DNA from: Stakelama portus
GTDB taxonomy: Bacteria > Pseudomonadota > Alphaproteobacteria > Sphingomonadales > Sphingomonadaceae
Direction: 5' to 3'
Length of the DNA stretch: 64,000 nucleotides
Assembly: GCF_003171655.1 (NCBI RefSeq)
Contig: NZ_QFZL01000004.1
Location: 248,001 to 312,000, forward strand
Position numbers and translations under genes: made by a program. This document shows, piece by piece, positions 53,678 through 61,697 of this stretch. The notes below the pieces were generated by a model. The model searched no databases and was not told the DNA's origin. It saw nothing but the letters and a program-made list of their open reading frames with translations. The number at the start of each line of letters is the position of its first letter. Positions within the stretch are counted from its first letter, which is position 1.

Positions 53678-54193
53678 ATGCGCAATCTTGCGAAATTAAC
53701 GCTGGCGGCGGCGGCGCTGACGGCGACCGGTGCCCTTTCCGCATGTACCGACGGCTATGGCTATAGCAGCGTTTCGGTCGGCTATGGCAATGGCTATTAC
53801 GGCAGCGGGTCGCCCTATTATTACGACAATGGCGGCTATTATAACGGCAGCTACGGCAGCCCCTATTGGGGCTGGTACGGCGACTATTATTATCCCGGTA
53901 CCGGCGTTTACGTCTATGACACCCAGCGCCGCCGCCATCGCTGGAATCAGGCGCAACGCCAATATTGGCAGCACCGCCAGCAGCAATGGCGCGGCGACCG
54001 CAGGCCCGACAACTGGCATGATTTCCGTGGCGATCGCCGGGGCCATGACCGGTATCGCGATGACCGCCGTCCCGACCGCGACCGGTATGAGCGTGACCAT
54101 CGCCGCGACGGCGACGGCTATGGGCGCGACCATGGTCGTCGCGATGGCGATCGTCATGACCGGGGCCGGGGTCGCCGCGACCGCAACCCGTAA
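53678..54193 (+). CDS. Predicted lipoprotein with Tyr/Gly-rich and Arg/Asp-rich repeats
   Basis: A 171-residue exported protein. The signal peptide MRNLAKLTLAAAALTATGALSAC ends in lipobox LSAC. Residues about 25-80 are rich in Tyr, Gly and Ser (YGSGSPYYYDNGGYYNGSYGS), likely unstructured or sticky. Residues about 83-171 are rich in Arg, Asp and His (RRDRYRDDRRPDRDRYERDHRRDGDGYGRDHGRRDGDR). Function unknown; the tail could interact with nucleic acid, anionic envelope polymers or metal. The 72-base upstream gap and GGAGCGAAG before the ATG support it as a real gene. Confidence 0.8.
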   Translation: MRNLAKLTLAAAALTATGALSACTDGYGYSSVSVGYGNGYYGSGSPYYYDNGGYYNGSYGSPYWGWYGDYYYPGTGVYVYDTQRRRHRWNQAQRQYWQHRQQQWRGDRRPDNWHDFRGDRRGHDRYRDDRRPDRDRYERDHRRDGDGYGRDHGRRDGDRHDRGRGRRDRNP

Positions 54194-54251
54194 AGGCGAG
54201 CTACCCGCGCCGACGTCGTGACCGCTGCCTGCGACCCGAAGGCCGCGTGCC

Positions 54252-54701
54252 TCAATCGGTGGGGCGGCAGCGGATCAGCGTACCCGAAATGAAGCGCAGC
54301 ACCGGCTCGTCATGCTGGTTATAGGTCGTGGTCTGCGTCTGCAGGCTGCCGATGCCGGGGCGCCGTACCGATGCCCGTTTGTCGAGGATCAGCATTTCGG
54401 CACGCAGGACGTCGCCCGGATAGACCGGCTTGAGCCAGCGCAACTCGTCCAGACCCGCAGCGCCCAGCCCGGCCTGCGGGTTTTCCTTCATATGCGCCAC
54501 GATCATCGACATGGTCATCGCGCAGGTGTGCCACCCACTCGCGGCGATTTTGCCGAAATGGGTCTGTGCCGCCGCTTCGTCCGAAAGGTGGAAGGGCTGG
54601 GGGTCGTATTTGCCGGCGAATTCGAGCACTTCCTCGCGCGTTACTTCGTAACGGCCGAAGGTCGCGGTATCGCCGATCACAATGTCTTCGAAATAGCGCA
54701 T
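54252..54701 (-). CDS. MaoC-family (hotdog) dehydratase
   Basis: A 149-residue hotdog-fold protein of the MaoC-like hydratase/dehydratase group. It opens MRYFEDIVIGDTATFGRYEVTREEVLEFAGKYDPQPFHLSDEAAAQTHFGKIAASGWHTC, where the D...HLS.. and G..ASGWH hydratase motif residues are visible. Late LDELRWLKPVYPGDVLRAEMLIL is typical too. These enzymes hydrate enoyl-CoA (R-specific) or related acyl-CoA. No partner genes are adjacent, so the substrate is unknown. The gap to the phosphodiesterase-like gene is 56 bases. Confidence 0.88.
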   Translation of the reverse strand: MRYFEDIVIGDTATFGRYEVTREEVLEFAGKYDPQPFHLSDEAAAQTHFGKIAASGWHTCAMTMSMIVAHMKENPQAGLGAAGLDELRWLKPVYPGDVLRAEMLILDKRASVRRPGIGSLQTQTTTYNQHDEPVLRFISGTLIRCRPTD

Positions 54702-54757
54702 GCAGGGCGTTTCGAACGAAAACAGGATGCGCGCAAGCCCCTTGCCGCGGTTGCGCG

Positions 54758-56020
54758 CTATTGCGGCTCGGCCAGCGCAGGTTCCAGCGGTGCCAGCGTC
54801 CCGTCGATCGCGCCGTCATGCTGCGGCAATCCGATCAGCCTGCGCAGCAGCGGCTCGACATCGACATTGTCGAACGGCTCCAGCCTCAGCCCGTGACGAA
54901 ATGCCGGGCCATGGGCGAGGAACAAAGCCCGCATTTCGGGCGCATCATTGTCGAATCCGTGATTGCCCCCCTTGATCGGCCAATCGGGATTGGGTGGCCC
55001 GTTGAGGATCGTCCAGCCGGTATCGGCGAGGCAGAAGATCGGCGGAATGCGCGGATTGGTGCCATAGTGAAAGCGTTCGGGGATATTCTGCCGCTCCCAG
55101 CATGTCATGCCGGGGTGATCGCCGATCAGCGCGGACCGGGCTTCGGCTTCATGCCCGGGCAGCGGCACGATCCCGGCAAAGGCTCCCGATTCGATCACTT
55201 TGACGACGCCCGGCGACACATAGTCCTGAAGCTGTACGATGCGATCGGCCGAAATCGGCGCCATGCCATGATCGGCAACGATTACCAGATTGGCGGGCTG
55301 ATGAAGCCGGTCGAGCCCGGCGAGCAGCCGGCCGATCAGCGCGTCGACATCCGCGACCGCCGCTTCGGTTTCCGGGGCGTCAGGACCGAAATTATGCCCC
55401 GCCGTATCGACGGTGTCGAAATAGAGCGTCAGAAATTGCGGGCGCGTTTCTGCCGGGCGGCGCAACCAGTCGATGATCGCATCGACGCGCTGGCGACCGG
55501 TAACGTCCTGATTGAATTGCTGCCAGTCCGACGGGCGGACATGCTCGATCGCGACATTGGACCCGGGCCAGAACATCGTCGCGGTGCGGATGCCGGCTTT
55601 TTCCGCGGCAACCCAGACCGGCTCGGCCTGATCCCAGTAAAAGGCGTCGGTGGTTGCCATGGTGAACCGCTGATCGGGGCGCCCGGGATCGTAGAAGCTG
55701 TTCGAAACGATGCCGTTGCGATCGGGCCGGCGCCCGGTGACCAGCGTATAGTGATTGGGGAAGGTCTTGCTGGGAAAGGACGGACGCATCGCCGCGACGA
55801 CGCCATCCTGCGCCAGCTCCGACAGCACAGGCGTCACGCCGCGATCGAGATAGTCGCGGCGGAACCCGTCGATCGACACCAGGATGGTGACCGGTTCGCG
55901 TATTTCCACAGTCGCGGCGGACGACACCGGCGTCTGGGCAGGCGGCGTCACGCATGCCTGCAGCGTTGCGGCAAGCGCCGCGGCGAGAAGTTTCGAATAC
56001 CAGCGCATACCCGGTCGCAT
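54758..56020 (-). CDS. Ectonucleotide pyrophosphatase/phosphodiesterase-like lipoprotein
   Basis: A 420-residue exported alkaline-phosphatase-superfamily hydrolase. The signal peptide ends in lipobox LQAC at about residue 23. TILVSIDGFRRDYLDRGVTPVLSELAQDGVVAAMRPSFPSKTFPNHYTLVTGRRPDRNGIVSNSF holds the metal aspartate (SIDGF) and nucleophile threonine (SKTFPN). LYFDTVDTAGHNFGP, VIVADHGMAP and GGNHGFDN provide the other metal ligands. The family cleaves nucleotide or lipid phosphodiesters. Start is either ATG 56020 or 56008, both giving a lipoprotein signal; neither has a strong ribosome site. Confidence 0.88.
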   Translation of the reverse strand: MRPGMRWYSKLLAAALAATLQACVTPPAQTPVSSAATVEIREPVTILVSIDGFRRDYLDRGVTPVLSELAQDGVVAAMRPSFPSKTFPNHYTLVTGRRPDRNGIVSNSFYDPGRPDQRFTMATTDAFYWDQAEPVWVAAEKAGIRTATMFWPGSNVAIEHVRPSDWQQFNQDVTGRQRVDAIIDWLRRPAETRPQFLTLYFDTVDTAGHNFGPDAPETEAAVADVDALIGRLLAGLDRLHQPANLVIVADHGMAPISADRIVQLQDYVSPGVVKVIESGAFAGIVPLPGHEAEARSALIGDHPGMTCWERQNIPERFHYGTNPRIPPIFCLADTGWTILNGPPNPDWPIKGGNHGFDNDAPEMRALFLAHGPAFRHGLRLEPFDNVDVEPLLRRLIGLPQHDGAIDGTLAPLEPALAEPQ

Positions 56021-56049
56021 GCCAGATGTGTGTGACAAAGGGGAGTCGT

Positions 56050-56796
56050 TCAGTGCGCGAACACCATCCACAGCGCCATGGCGACCATCATCACATTCTC
56101 GGTCAGCGAAATGAAGCCGAGCGGCACGTTGCTGCCGCCGCCGACACAGGCGCATTTCAGTTCGCGCCGGTCGATATAGACTGCCTTGAACACCGATACC
56201 GCCCCGATCGTCCCGATAAACAGCGCGACCGGAACCGACAGCCAGGTCAGCGCGCCCGCCGTCATCAATATTCCCGCGCCCGCTTCGGCAAAGGGATATA
56301 TCCGGCCATAGGGTACCCAGCGCTGCGCGAGCAGATCATAGCCGAGGAACATCGTCGCGAATTTCCCGACATCCTGCAGCTTGAGCATCGCCAGCGCGCA
56401 CATGCTGAGCGAAATGAACCATTCGCCCGCCCGCATTGTGAAGATCGTGCCGAAGTTCGCGAAGCTTAGCGCCAGCGCGAGCAGCGCAGTGATGGCGAAC
56501 ACGGCGATTACCGGGCGATAGCTGGTGGCATCCGGATCGCGGACCTTCAGCCCGAAATAACGGCGCAGATCGTCATAGCCGCCGATCCGTTCGCCGCCGA
56601 TAAAGGTCTGCGGCGTGGTGCTGACGTCATGCTGTGCCTTGAACGCATCGGTTTCCGCGCGCGTCTTCAGCCAGCGATCCTCGACCGTATAGCCGCGGCT
56701 GCGCAGCAGGTGCAGCGACTGCAGCCCATAGGGGCAGAGATGCTTTTCCATCACCATGCGATAGAGAGTTGCGCGCTTTTCACCTGGACCGGCCAT
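56050..56796 (-). CDS. Glutaredoxin-MauE fusion membrane protein
   Basis: A 248-residue two-part protein. Residues about 9-85 resemble a glutaredoxin: a single-cysteine LCPYGLQSLHLL (Cys21) replaces the usual CPYC, with TPQTFIGGERIGGYDDLRRYFG holding the cis-proline and glutathione motif. Residues about 95-248 hold four hydrophobic segments of the MauE/DoxX redox-associated type, ending in KCACVGGGSNVPLGFISLTEN with Cys215 and Cys217. Such fusions are thought to pass electrons across the membrane. Start at 56796. The divergent MerR gene and the mer-type promoter at 56831 suggest it is the regulated target. Confidence 0.85.
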   Translation of the reverse strand: MAGPGEKRATLYRMVMEKHLCPYGLQSLHLLRSRGYTVEDRWLKTRAETDAFKAQHDVSTTPQTFIGGERIGGYDDLRRYFGLKVRDPDATSYRPVIAVFAITALLALALSFANFGTIFTMRAGEWFISLSMCALAMLKLQDVGKFATMFLGYDLLAQRWVPYGRIYPFAEAGAGILMTAGALTWLSVPVALFIGTIGAVSVFKAVYIDRRELKCACVGGGSNVPLGFISLTENVMMVAMALWMVFAH

Positions 56797-56830
56797 GGTT
56801 CCTCCGCTTGTTCGGTGCCTCAAGCGACCC

Positions 56831-56861
56831 ATATGGGTTCCGTACCATGGTACGGAGTCAA
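56831..56861 (-). promoter_or_regulatory. Mer-type promoter/operator between MerR and the glutaredoxin-MauE gene
   Basis: Read on the minus strand, a TTGACT -35 (56856-56861) is followed by the perfect 18-bp dyad TCCGTAC-CATG-GTACGGA (56839-56856) and a CCATAT -10 (56831-56836), with 19 bases between -35 and -10. The overlong 19-base spacer and the TCCGTAC-N4-GTACGGA dyad match the Tn501/Tn21 mer operator-promoter, where MerR untwists the spacer. It drives the glutaredoxin-MauE gene 35 bases downstream. The MerR gene itself starts 4 bases beyond the -35 on the other strand. Confidence 0.75.
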
Positions 56862-56864
56862 GCA

Positions 56865-57275
56865 ATGGAGATGACGATTTCGCAGCTTGCCCGCGCGGGC
56901 GGGGTCGGTGTCGAAACCATACGCTATTATCAGCGCCGGAAATTGCTGAGCGAACCGGCGCCGCGCGCCGCCAGCATCGCGACGCGGGGCGTGCGCTATT
57001 ATGGCGAGACCGCACTGCGCCGCCTGCGCTTCATTCGCGCGGCACAGGCGGCGGGTTTTACCCTGGATGCGATCGGCGAATTGCTCGAGCTTGATTCGCT
57101 CGACGATCGCGCGCGGGTTTGGGCGCTGGCGCGCGAACGCATTGCCCGGCTGGATGGCGAGATCGACCGGTTGCAGGCGGCGCGAAACGCACTGACGCGG
57201 CTTGAGCGCGAATGCGCTTCGGGCGGGCCGGGACCTTGTCCGATCCTCGAAACCTTCGAACACGCTCCGGCCTAG
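56865..57275 (+). CDS. MerR-family regulator
   Basis: A 136-residue MerR-type activator. The winged helix is MTISQLARAGGVGVETIRYYQRRKLL, followed by RRLRFIRAAQAAGFTLDAIGELLELDSLD and a coiled-coil dimer helix (about 80-115). Cys117 and Cys125 (RECASGGPGPCPILE) match the two C-terminal mercury ligands of Tn501 MerR; the third ligand, Cys82, is replaced in LDSLDDRARVW. The length equals MerR. Start at 56865 or 56871. It is divergent from the glutaredoxin-MauE gene across a mer-type promoter, and its stop overlaps the stop of the convergent MFS gene. Confidence 0.9.
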   Translation: MEMTISQLARAGGVGVETIRYYQRRKLLSEPAPRAASIATRGVRYYGETALRRLRFIRAAQAAGFTLDAIGELLELDSLDDRARVWALARERIARLDGEIDRLQAARNALTRLERECASGGPGPCPILETFEHAPA

Positions 57276-58498
57276 ATTCGGGCCCTGTCATGCCATTCCC
57301 GGCGCCAGCGCGGCGCGACACGCGCAACTGCGAACCCGGCGATCAGCGCGGCGAGCGCGAACAACAGGAACGCCGGCGCATAATCGCCGAACCACTGCCG
57401 CGAATAGCCAAGCGCCAGCGACAGGGCGAACCCGCCCAGTCCGCCCGCCATTCCGATGATCCCGGTTGCCGCGCCGCCGCTTGCTGCAAAGCGTTGCGGC
57501 ACCAGCTGGAATACCGCGCCATTGCCCAGTCCCAGCGCCAGCATGACAAGCACCAGCATCGCGACGATCACGTCGCGGTCGCGCGCCAGCCCCGCGCCCG
57601 TCAGCGCGACTGCGGCGAGCGCGAGCAACAGCGTCAGCGTGCGCGCGCCGCCGAAACGGTCGGCCAGGCCTCCCCCCAAAGGGCGCACGAACGATCCGAC
57701 CAGTACCAACAGCGCCGTCCATCGCCCCGCCGCCACAGCGTCGATTTCGAACCGGGTGGTCAGGACGATCGGCAGCGATGCCGCTAAGCCGACAAAGCCG
57801 CCAAAGGTGATCGCATACAGCCCCATCAGCTGAAGACAGTCCTTTTCCTTCAGCAACGATCCGGCCCGGCCCCGCGGCGGCGCGTGCGGCGCATCGCGCG
57901 CGAGCAGTGCGAACAGCAGCAACACAGCGGCGAGCGGCAGACAGAACAGGCCGAACACCGCCCGCCACCCAAAGCTTGCGGCAAGCCAGGGGGCGAACAG
58001 CGCCGCCAGCACGACGCCCGAATTGCCCATGCCGGCCAGGCCCTGAACCAGACCCTGCATGCGCGGCGGGTACCAGCGCGATGCGAGCGGCAGCGCAACC
58101 GCGAAACTTGCCCCCGCAACGCCCAGAATCGCGCCCAGCGCCAGCAGACCGGCATAGGAGGAAACGCCGCCCAACGTTGCGCCGGCGAGCGCCACGATGA
58201 CGATCGCCTGTGCCGCGATGCCGGTCCTGCGCGCGCCGAAACGGTCGACGGCATGGCCCGCGAACGGGCGCAGCAACGCACCCGCCAATGTGGGTACCGC
58301 GATCACCAGCCCCGTGGCGCCGGGCGACAGCGCCAGATCCCCGGCGATGAACGGTGCCAGCGGGCCAAGCAGCACCCAGATCATGAAGGCTGCATCGAAA
58401 TAGAGGAAGGCGGCCAGCAAACTCGGCCAATCGCCGCTGCGCCAGATGCCCGACAGACCGGAAATCCCGTCTCCCGTCGTCGTGGCGCCCGCTCGCAT
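57272..58498 (-). CDS. narK: NarK-type nitrate/nitrite transporter
   Basis: A 408-residue MFS transporter of the nitrate/nitrite porter family with 12 helices. The second nitrate signature appears as LGLGNGAVFQLVPQRFA (the GNG...F..VP.RF pattern), and the first half has IAVPTLAGALLRPFAGHAVDRFGARR and GASFAVALPLASRWYPPRMQGLVQGLAGMGNSG. The conserved arginines of the nitrate path lie in these helices. It is preceded by the NasS-like sensor gene 3 bases away, so both form one operon. The stop overlaps the MerR gene stop. No nitrate or nitrite reductase gene is in the window. Confidence 0.88.
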   Translation of the reverse strand: MRAGATTTGDGISGLSGIWRSGDWPSLLAAFLYFDAAFMIWVLLGPLAPFIAGDLALSPGATGLVIAVPTLAGALLRPFAGHAVDRFGARRTGIAAQAIVIVALAGATLGGVSSYAGLLALGAILGVAGASFAVALPLASRWYPPRMQGLVQGLAGMGNSGVVLAALFAPWLAASFGWRAVFGLFCLPLAAVLLLFALLARDAPHAPPRGRAGSLLKEKDCLQLMGLYAITFGGFVGLAASLPIVLTTRFEIDAVAAGRWTALLVLVGSFVRPLGGGLADRFGGARTLTLLLALAAVALTGAGLARDRDVIVAMLVLVMLALGLGNGAVFQLVPQRFAASGGAATGIIGMAGGLGGFALSLALGYSRQWFGDYAPAFLLFALAALIAGFAVARVAPRWRREWHDRARI

Positions 58499-58501
58499 CG
58501 C

Positions 58502-59596
58502 TCAGGCGCCGGACATTTGGTCGAACAGCCCGTCGGCGGCGCAAAGGTCGGGAGAGTCGCGATAGCCGGTCGCGCGCATATAGATGTCGGGTCGAAACAG
58601 CCCCTTCGCCACTTCATGGCTTTCGGGCGAATCCGCAACCATGTTCCATCGAACCATCTGTGCGTAGATCCAGTTGGCGTGCCGGGGCAGCGGGGCGCTG
58701 ATGCCGTCGCGATGGAACAGCACATAGTCGCCGATCGATACCGGATCGGCGCCCCGGCGCGGCACGAGTCGTCCCGACAATGCGGTGATCAGGAATTCGG
58801 CGGGCTGGCCAACATGATCGGGGCGTTCGAGGATATGGGCCAGTTCCTTGTGATTGGCCGAATCGTCGCACCAGGCGGCGGCATGGTCGATCGCGCGGAC
58901 CAGCCGGTCGGTGCGATCGCAGTCGCGGTCCAGCCAATCGGTACGCACCGCCAGCAGCTTTTCGACGCCGCGATGCCACATCGATGCGGTCGGCGCCGCC
59001 AGTTCGGCCAGCCCGGCCAGGATCGCCGCCGTGCCCCATGGCTCGCCGGCAAGGAAACCGTCGATCTCGCCGGTTTCCATGGCGCTTGTGGTTTGCGACG
59101 GATCGACTTCGATCAGCGAGACATCCCGGTCGGGGTCGATGCCGCCGGCGGCGAGAAAATACCGCATCAACAGCGCGTGGCAGGAAAATTCATGCACGAT
59201 GCCCAATGTCACCGGCGCCTTGCTCTCGCGGATCGCCCGGCCCAGATCGTCCGCAGTCGCCAGCGGATCGGCAAGCCGCGCGGCGGGATCGCGGATCAGC
59301 CCCGCCGCCAGCGCGGGCGACACCACGAGCGAGTTGCCATTGGCATTGAGGAGGATCGGTGCCGCCAGATTCTGTCTGGCGCCCGCCTTGCCCAGCATGA
59401 TCGCCATCGCGAGCGGGGCAAGCATATGGGCGGCGTCGACGCGGCCGGTCGCGATCATCGCCGCGACTCGGCTCCAGCTGGTTTCGCGAATCAGTTCGAG
59501 TTCGAGTCCCTGTTCGGCCGCGAACCCCTTTTCGCGCGCCACGATCAGCGGCGCGGCGTCGTTCAGAGGGACAAAGGCAATAGAGACTGAATCCAT
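58502..59596 (-). CDS. NrtA/NasS-family nitrate-binding protein without signal peptide
   Basis: A 364-residue periplasmic-binding-protein-like protein of the NrtA/CmpA/NasS group: SIAFVPLNDAAPLIVAREKGFAAEQGLELELIRETSWSRVAAMIATGRVDAAHMLAPLAMAI and GEIDGFLAGEPWG. It lacks a signal peptide and lipobox, which points to the cytoplasmic NasS type: a nitrate sensor that holds the antiterminator NasT inactive until nitrate binds. No nasT lies beside it; ychF is the upstream neighbour. It is in one transcript with narK. An ABC transporter role is unlikely because no permease or ATPase is present. Confidence 0.82.
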   Translation of the reverse strand: MDSVSIAFVPLNDAAPLIVAREKGFAAEQGLELELIRETSWSRVAAMIATGRVDAAHMLAPLAMAIMLGKAGARQNLAAPILLNANGNSLVVSPALAAGLIRDPAARLADPLATADDLGRAIRESKAPVTLGIVHEFSCHALLMRYFLAAGGIDPDRDVSLIEVDPSQTTSAMETGEIDGFLAGEPWGTAAILAGLAELAAPTASMWHRGVEKLLAVRTDWLDRDCDRTDRLVRAIDHAAAWCDDSANHKELAHILERPDHVGQPAEFLITALSGRLVPRRGADPVSIGDYVLFHRDGISAPLPRHANWIYAQMVRWNMVADSPESHEVAKGLFRPDIYMRATGYRDSPDLCAADGLFDQMSGA

Positions 59597-59718
59597 ACCC
59601 GCACATGCTCCCTGTCGACCGGACCGGGCAAGAAAAACAATGCGCTATTACGCTAGCTTGTCTTTCCGGAAACACCAGTCCCGACCTGGAATTGGCCGTG
59701 CGGGCCAGGGATTTGGTA

Positions 59719-60819
59719 TCAGACGTTGAATTTGAACAACATCACGTCGCCGTCATGGACGACATATTCCTTGCCTTCCTGACGCAACTTGCCGGCGTCG
59801 CGCGCGCCCGCTTCGCCGCCCAATGCGATATAATCGTCAAAGGCGATGGTTTCGGCGCGGATGAAGCCGCGTTCGAAATCGCTGTGGATCTCGCCGGCGG
59901 CCTGCGGTGCCTTGCTACCCGCCTCGACGGTCCAGGCGCGGGCTTCCTTGGGACCGACGGTGAAGAAGGTCAGCAGGTTGAGCAGCGTGTATCCGGCGCG
60001 AATGACGCGCGCGAGGCCGGTTTCTTCCAGCCCCAGTTCGGACAGGAATTCGCCGCGCTCTTCCGGCGGCATCGTCGCGATCTCGGCTTCGATCGCGGCG
60101 GAAACCACGACAGCCTGCGCGCCTTCGGCCTTGGCCCTGGCGAATACCTTCGCCGAATACGCATTGCCGTTCGCCGCGTCTTCCTCGTTGACGTTGCAGA
60201 CATAGAGGACCGGCTTGCCGGTCAGCAGCTGCGCCTGTTCGAACGCACGTGCTTCTTCATGGTCGGCGATTTCGGTGAGTCGCGCGGGCTTGCCTTCGCG
60301 CAGCAGGTCCAGCGACTTGCCCAGCACCGCAGCCTGAATCTTGGCTTCCTTGTCCCCCTGCTGCGCCTTCTTGACCAGATTGGGGACGCGCTTTTCCAGG
60401 CTCTCCAGATCGGCGAGCATCAGTTCGGTCTCGACCGTTTCAGCGTCGGCGATCGGATCGACATGATTGTCGACATGCTGGATGTCGTCATTTTCGAAAC
60501 AGCGCAGGACATGAACGATCGCATCGACTTCGCGGATATTGCCCAGGAACTGGTTGCCCAGCCCTTCGCCCTTGCTCGCGCCGCGGACCAGGCCGGCGAT
60601 GTCGACAAATGCCAGCTGGGTTTCGATCTTCTTTGCCGAGCCCGCGACTTCGGCCAGCTTGTCGAGCCGCGGATCGGGAACCGCGACGTTCCCGACATTG
60701 GGCTCGATCGTGCAGAAGGGATAGTTCGCCGCCTGCGCCGCGGCGGTTTCGGTAAGAGCGTTGAAGAGCGTCGACTTGCCGACGTTCGGCAGGCCGACGA
60801 TGCCACAGCGAAAACCCAT
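59719..60819 (-). CDS. ychF: YchF/OLA1-type ATPase
   Basis: A 366-residue Obg-family P-loop protein. G1 is [15 protein letters not shown], G3 resembles [20 protein letters not shown], and the G4 motif is replaced by NVNEED (usually NKxD), the YchF trait that favours ATP. The C-terminal TGS-like domain includes [57 protein letters not shown]. Stress-linked ribosome-associated role. Start at 60819. rplY and pth, its usual partners, lie upstream but are separated by an opposite-strand lipoprotein gene. Confidence 0.95.
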   Translation of the reverse strand: [366 protein letters not shown]

Positions 60820-61058
60820 GATGCTTGTCGTTCCAACAGGAAATGGAAAGGCGCCCCGATAGGCGCTTGCGAGTCGAAATGCCAGTCCGGCGCGCCGCAT
60901 CGCGCAATGCGTGGGCCCGTCGGCTTGCTCCAGATCAGGAATCCGGGCGCAAGCCGTTACAACTTCGGTTAGAAACCGCATTTCGATGGCGTCCCCCGAC
61001 TGCCGGGCGCAGCTTGCCGATGTCGGGCGCCGATGGGCCCGCCAATGGAGGGCGATCG

Positions 61059-61691
61059 ATGACTGCGAATCGGATGGGATGGGGCCTGCGCAAGTGCGCG
61101 GGCAGGATGACGATGGTGGCGGCGATGACCGCTCTGGGCGGATGTATGACCGGCGGCGGCTATGGCCTGCCGCCGCTTCCCGCATCGCAGCTACCGGCCG
61201 GATGGTCGCCGCATGGCGCGCGCGGCGCAGCCCAATGCGGTGTCGAAAATTCCAGCATCCGCTTCGTCAATTGGGCGATCGGTGGATCGCAGGATATCTT
61301 CGGCCAGGGCTATGCCAACTACTATACCGGATTCGTCTTTGCGCCGCCGCGCACATGGCCGCAGTTTCAAAGCGCGGAAGCGCGACCCGATGATGTCGAA
61401 GCCAATGTCGTCTTTCGCGGGCGCATGGGCACGCGTCGGATCGCCTTCAAGCTGATGGGACATCGCGGCGGACTGGTGTTCGCACGACTGGCCGGGGGCA
61501 GCATCTCGTCGATCGATATGTTCCAGATGGCGATGGCGTCGGGCGACATCACCGTCGAACTGCCCCAGAATTTCCGCGGCTATCCGCCTGCGCATATTCA
61601 GTTTGACGGCAATGCCGGGCGCCGCGCCTATGCGTGGATGCGTCAGACCTGCGACGGCTATTCCACGCCGGCCGGCTATATCAACGGGTAA
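61059..61691 (+). CDS. Predicted lipoprotein of unknown function
   Basis: A 210-residue exported protein. An Arg-containing N-region and hydrophobic stretch end in lipobox LGGC (about residue 29). Mature Gly/Pro-rich start (MTGGGYGLPPLPASQLPAGW) is followed by a soluble domain with CGVENSSIRFVNWAIGGSQDIFGQGYANYYTGFVF and a late MRQTCDGYST with a possible disulfide. No known domain. The ATG at 61059 has a strong GGAGGG. It sits between pth and ychF on the opposite strand. The 239-base gap upstream, shared with ychF, shows no other gene. Confidence 0.72.
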   Translation: MTANRMGWGLRKCAGRMTMVAAMTALGGCMTGGGYGLPPLPASQLPAGWSPHGARGAAQCGVENSSIRFVNWAIGGSQDIFGQGYANYYTGFVFAPPRTWPQFQSAEARPDDVEANVVFRGRMGTRRIAFKLMGHRGGLVFARLAGGSISSIDMFQMAMASGDITVELPQNFRGYPPAHIQFDGNAGRRAYAWMRQTCDGYSTPAGYING

Positions 61692-61697
61692 GCGGCG

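Noticed and set aside
53696..54221. Ala/Ile-rich open frames in other frames over the lipoprotein gene
   Set aside because: Low-complexity by-products of the repetitive Tyr/Gly and Arg/Asp codons; the frame at 53678 has signal peptide, lipobox and ribosome site.
59597..59718. NasT-type antitermination leader before the NasS-like gene
   Set aside because: Small hairpins exist (TGGCC/GGCCA at about 59693-59707), but not the paired hexaloop stems followed by a terminator expected for such a leader.
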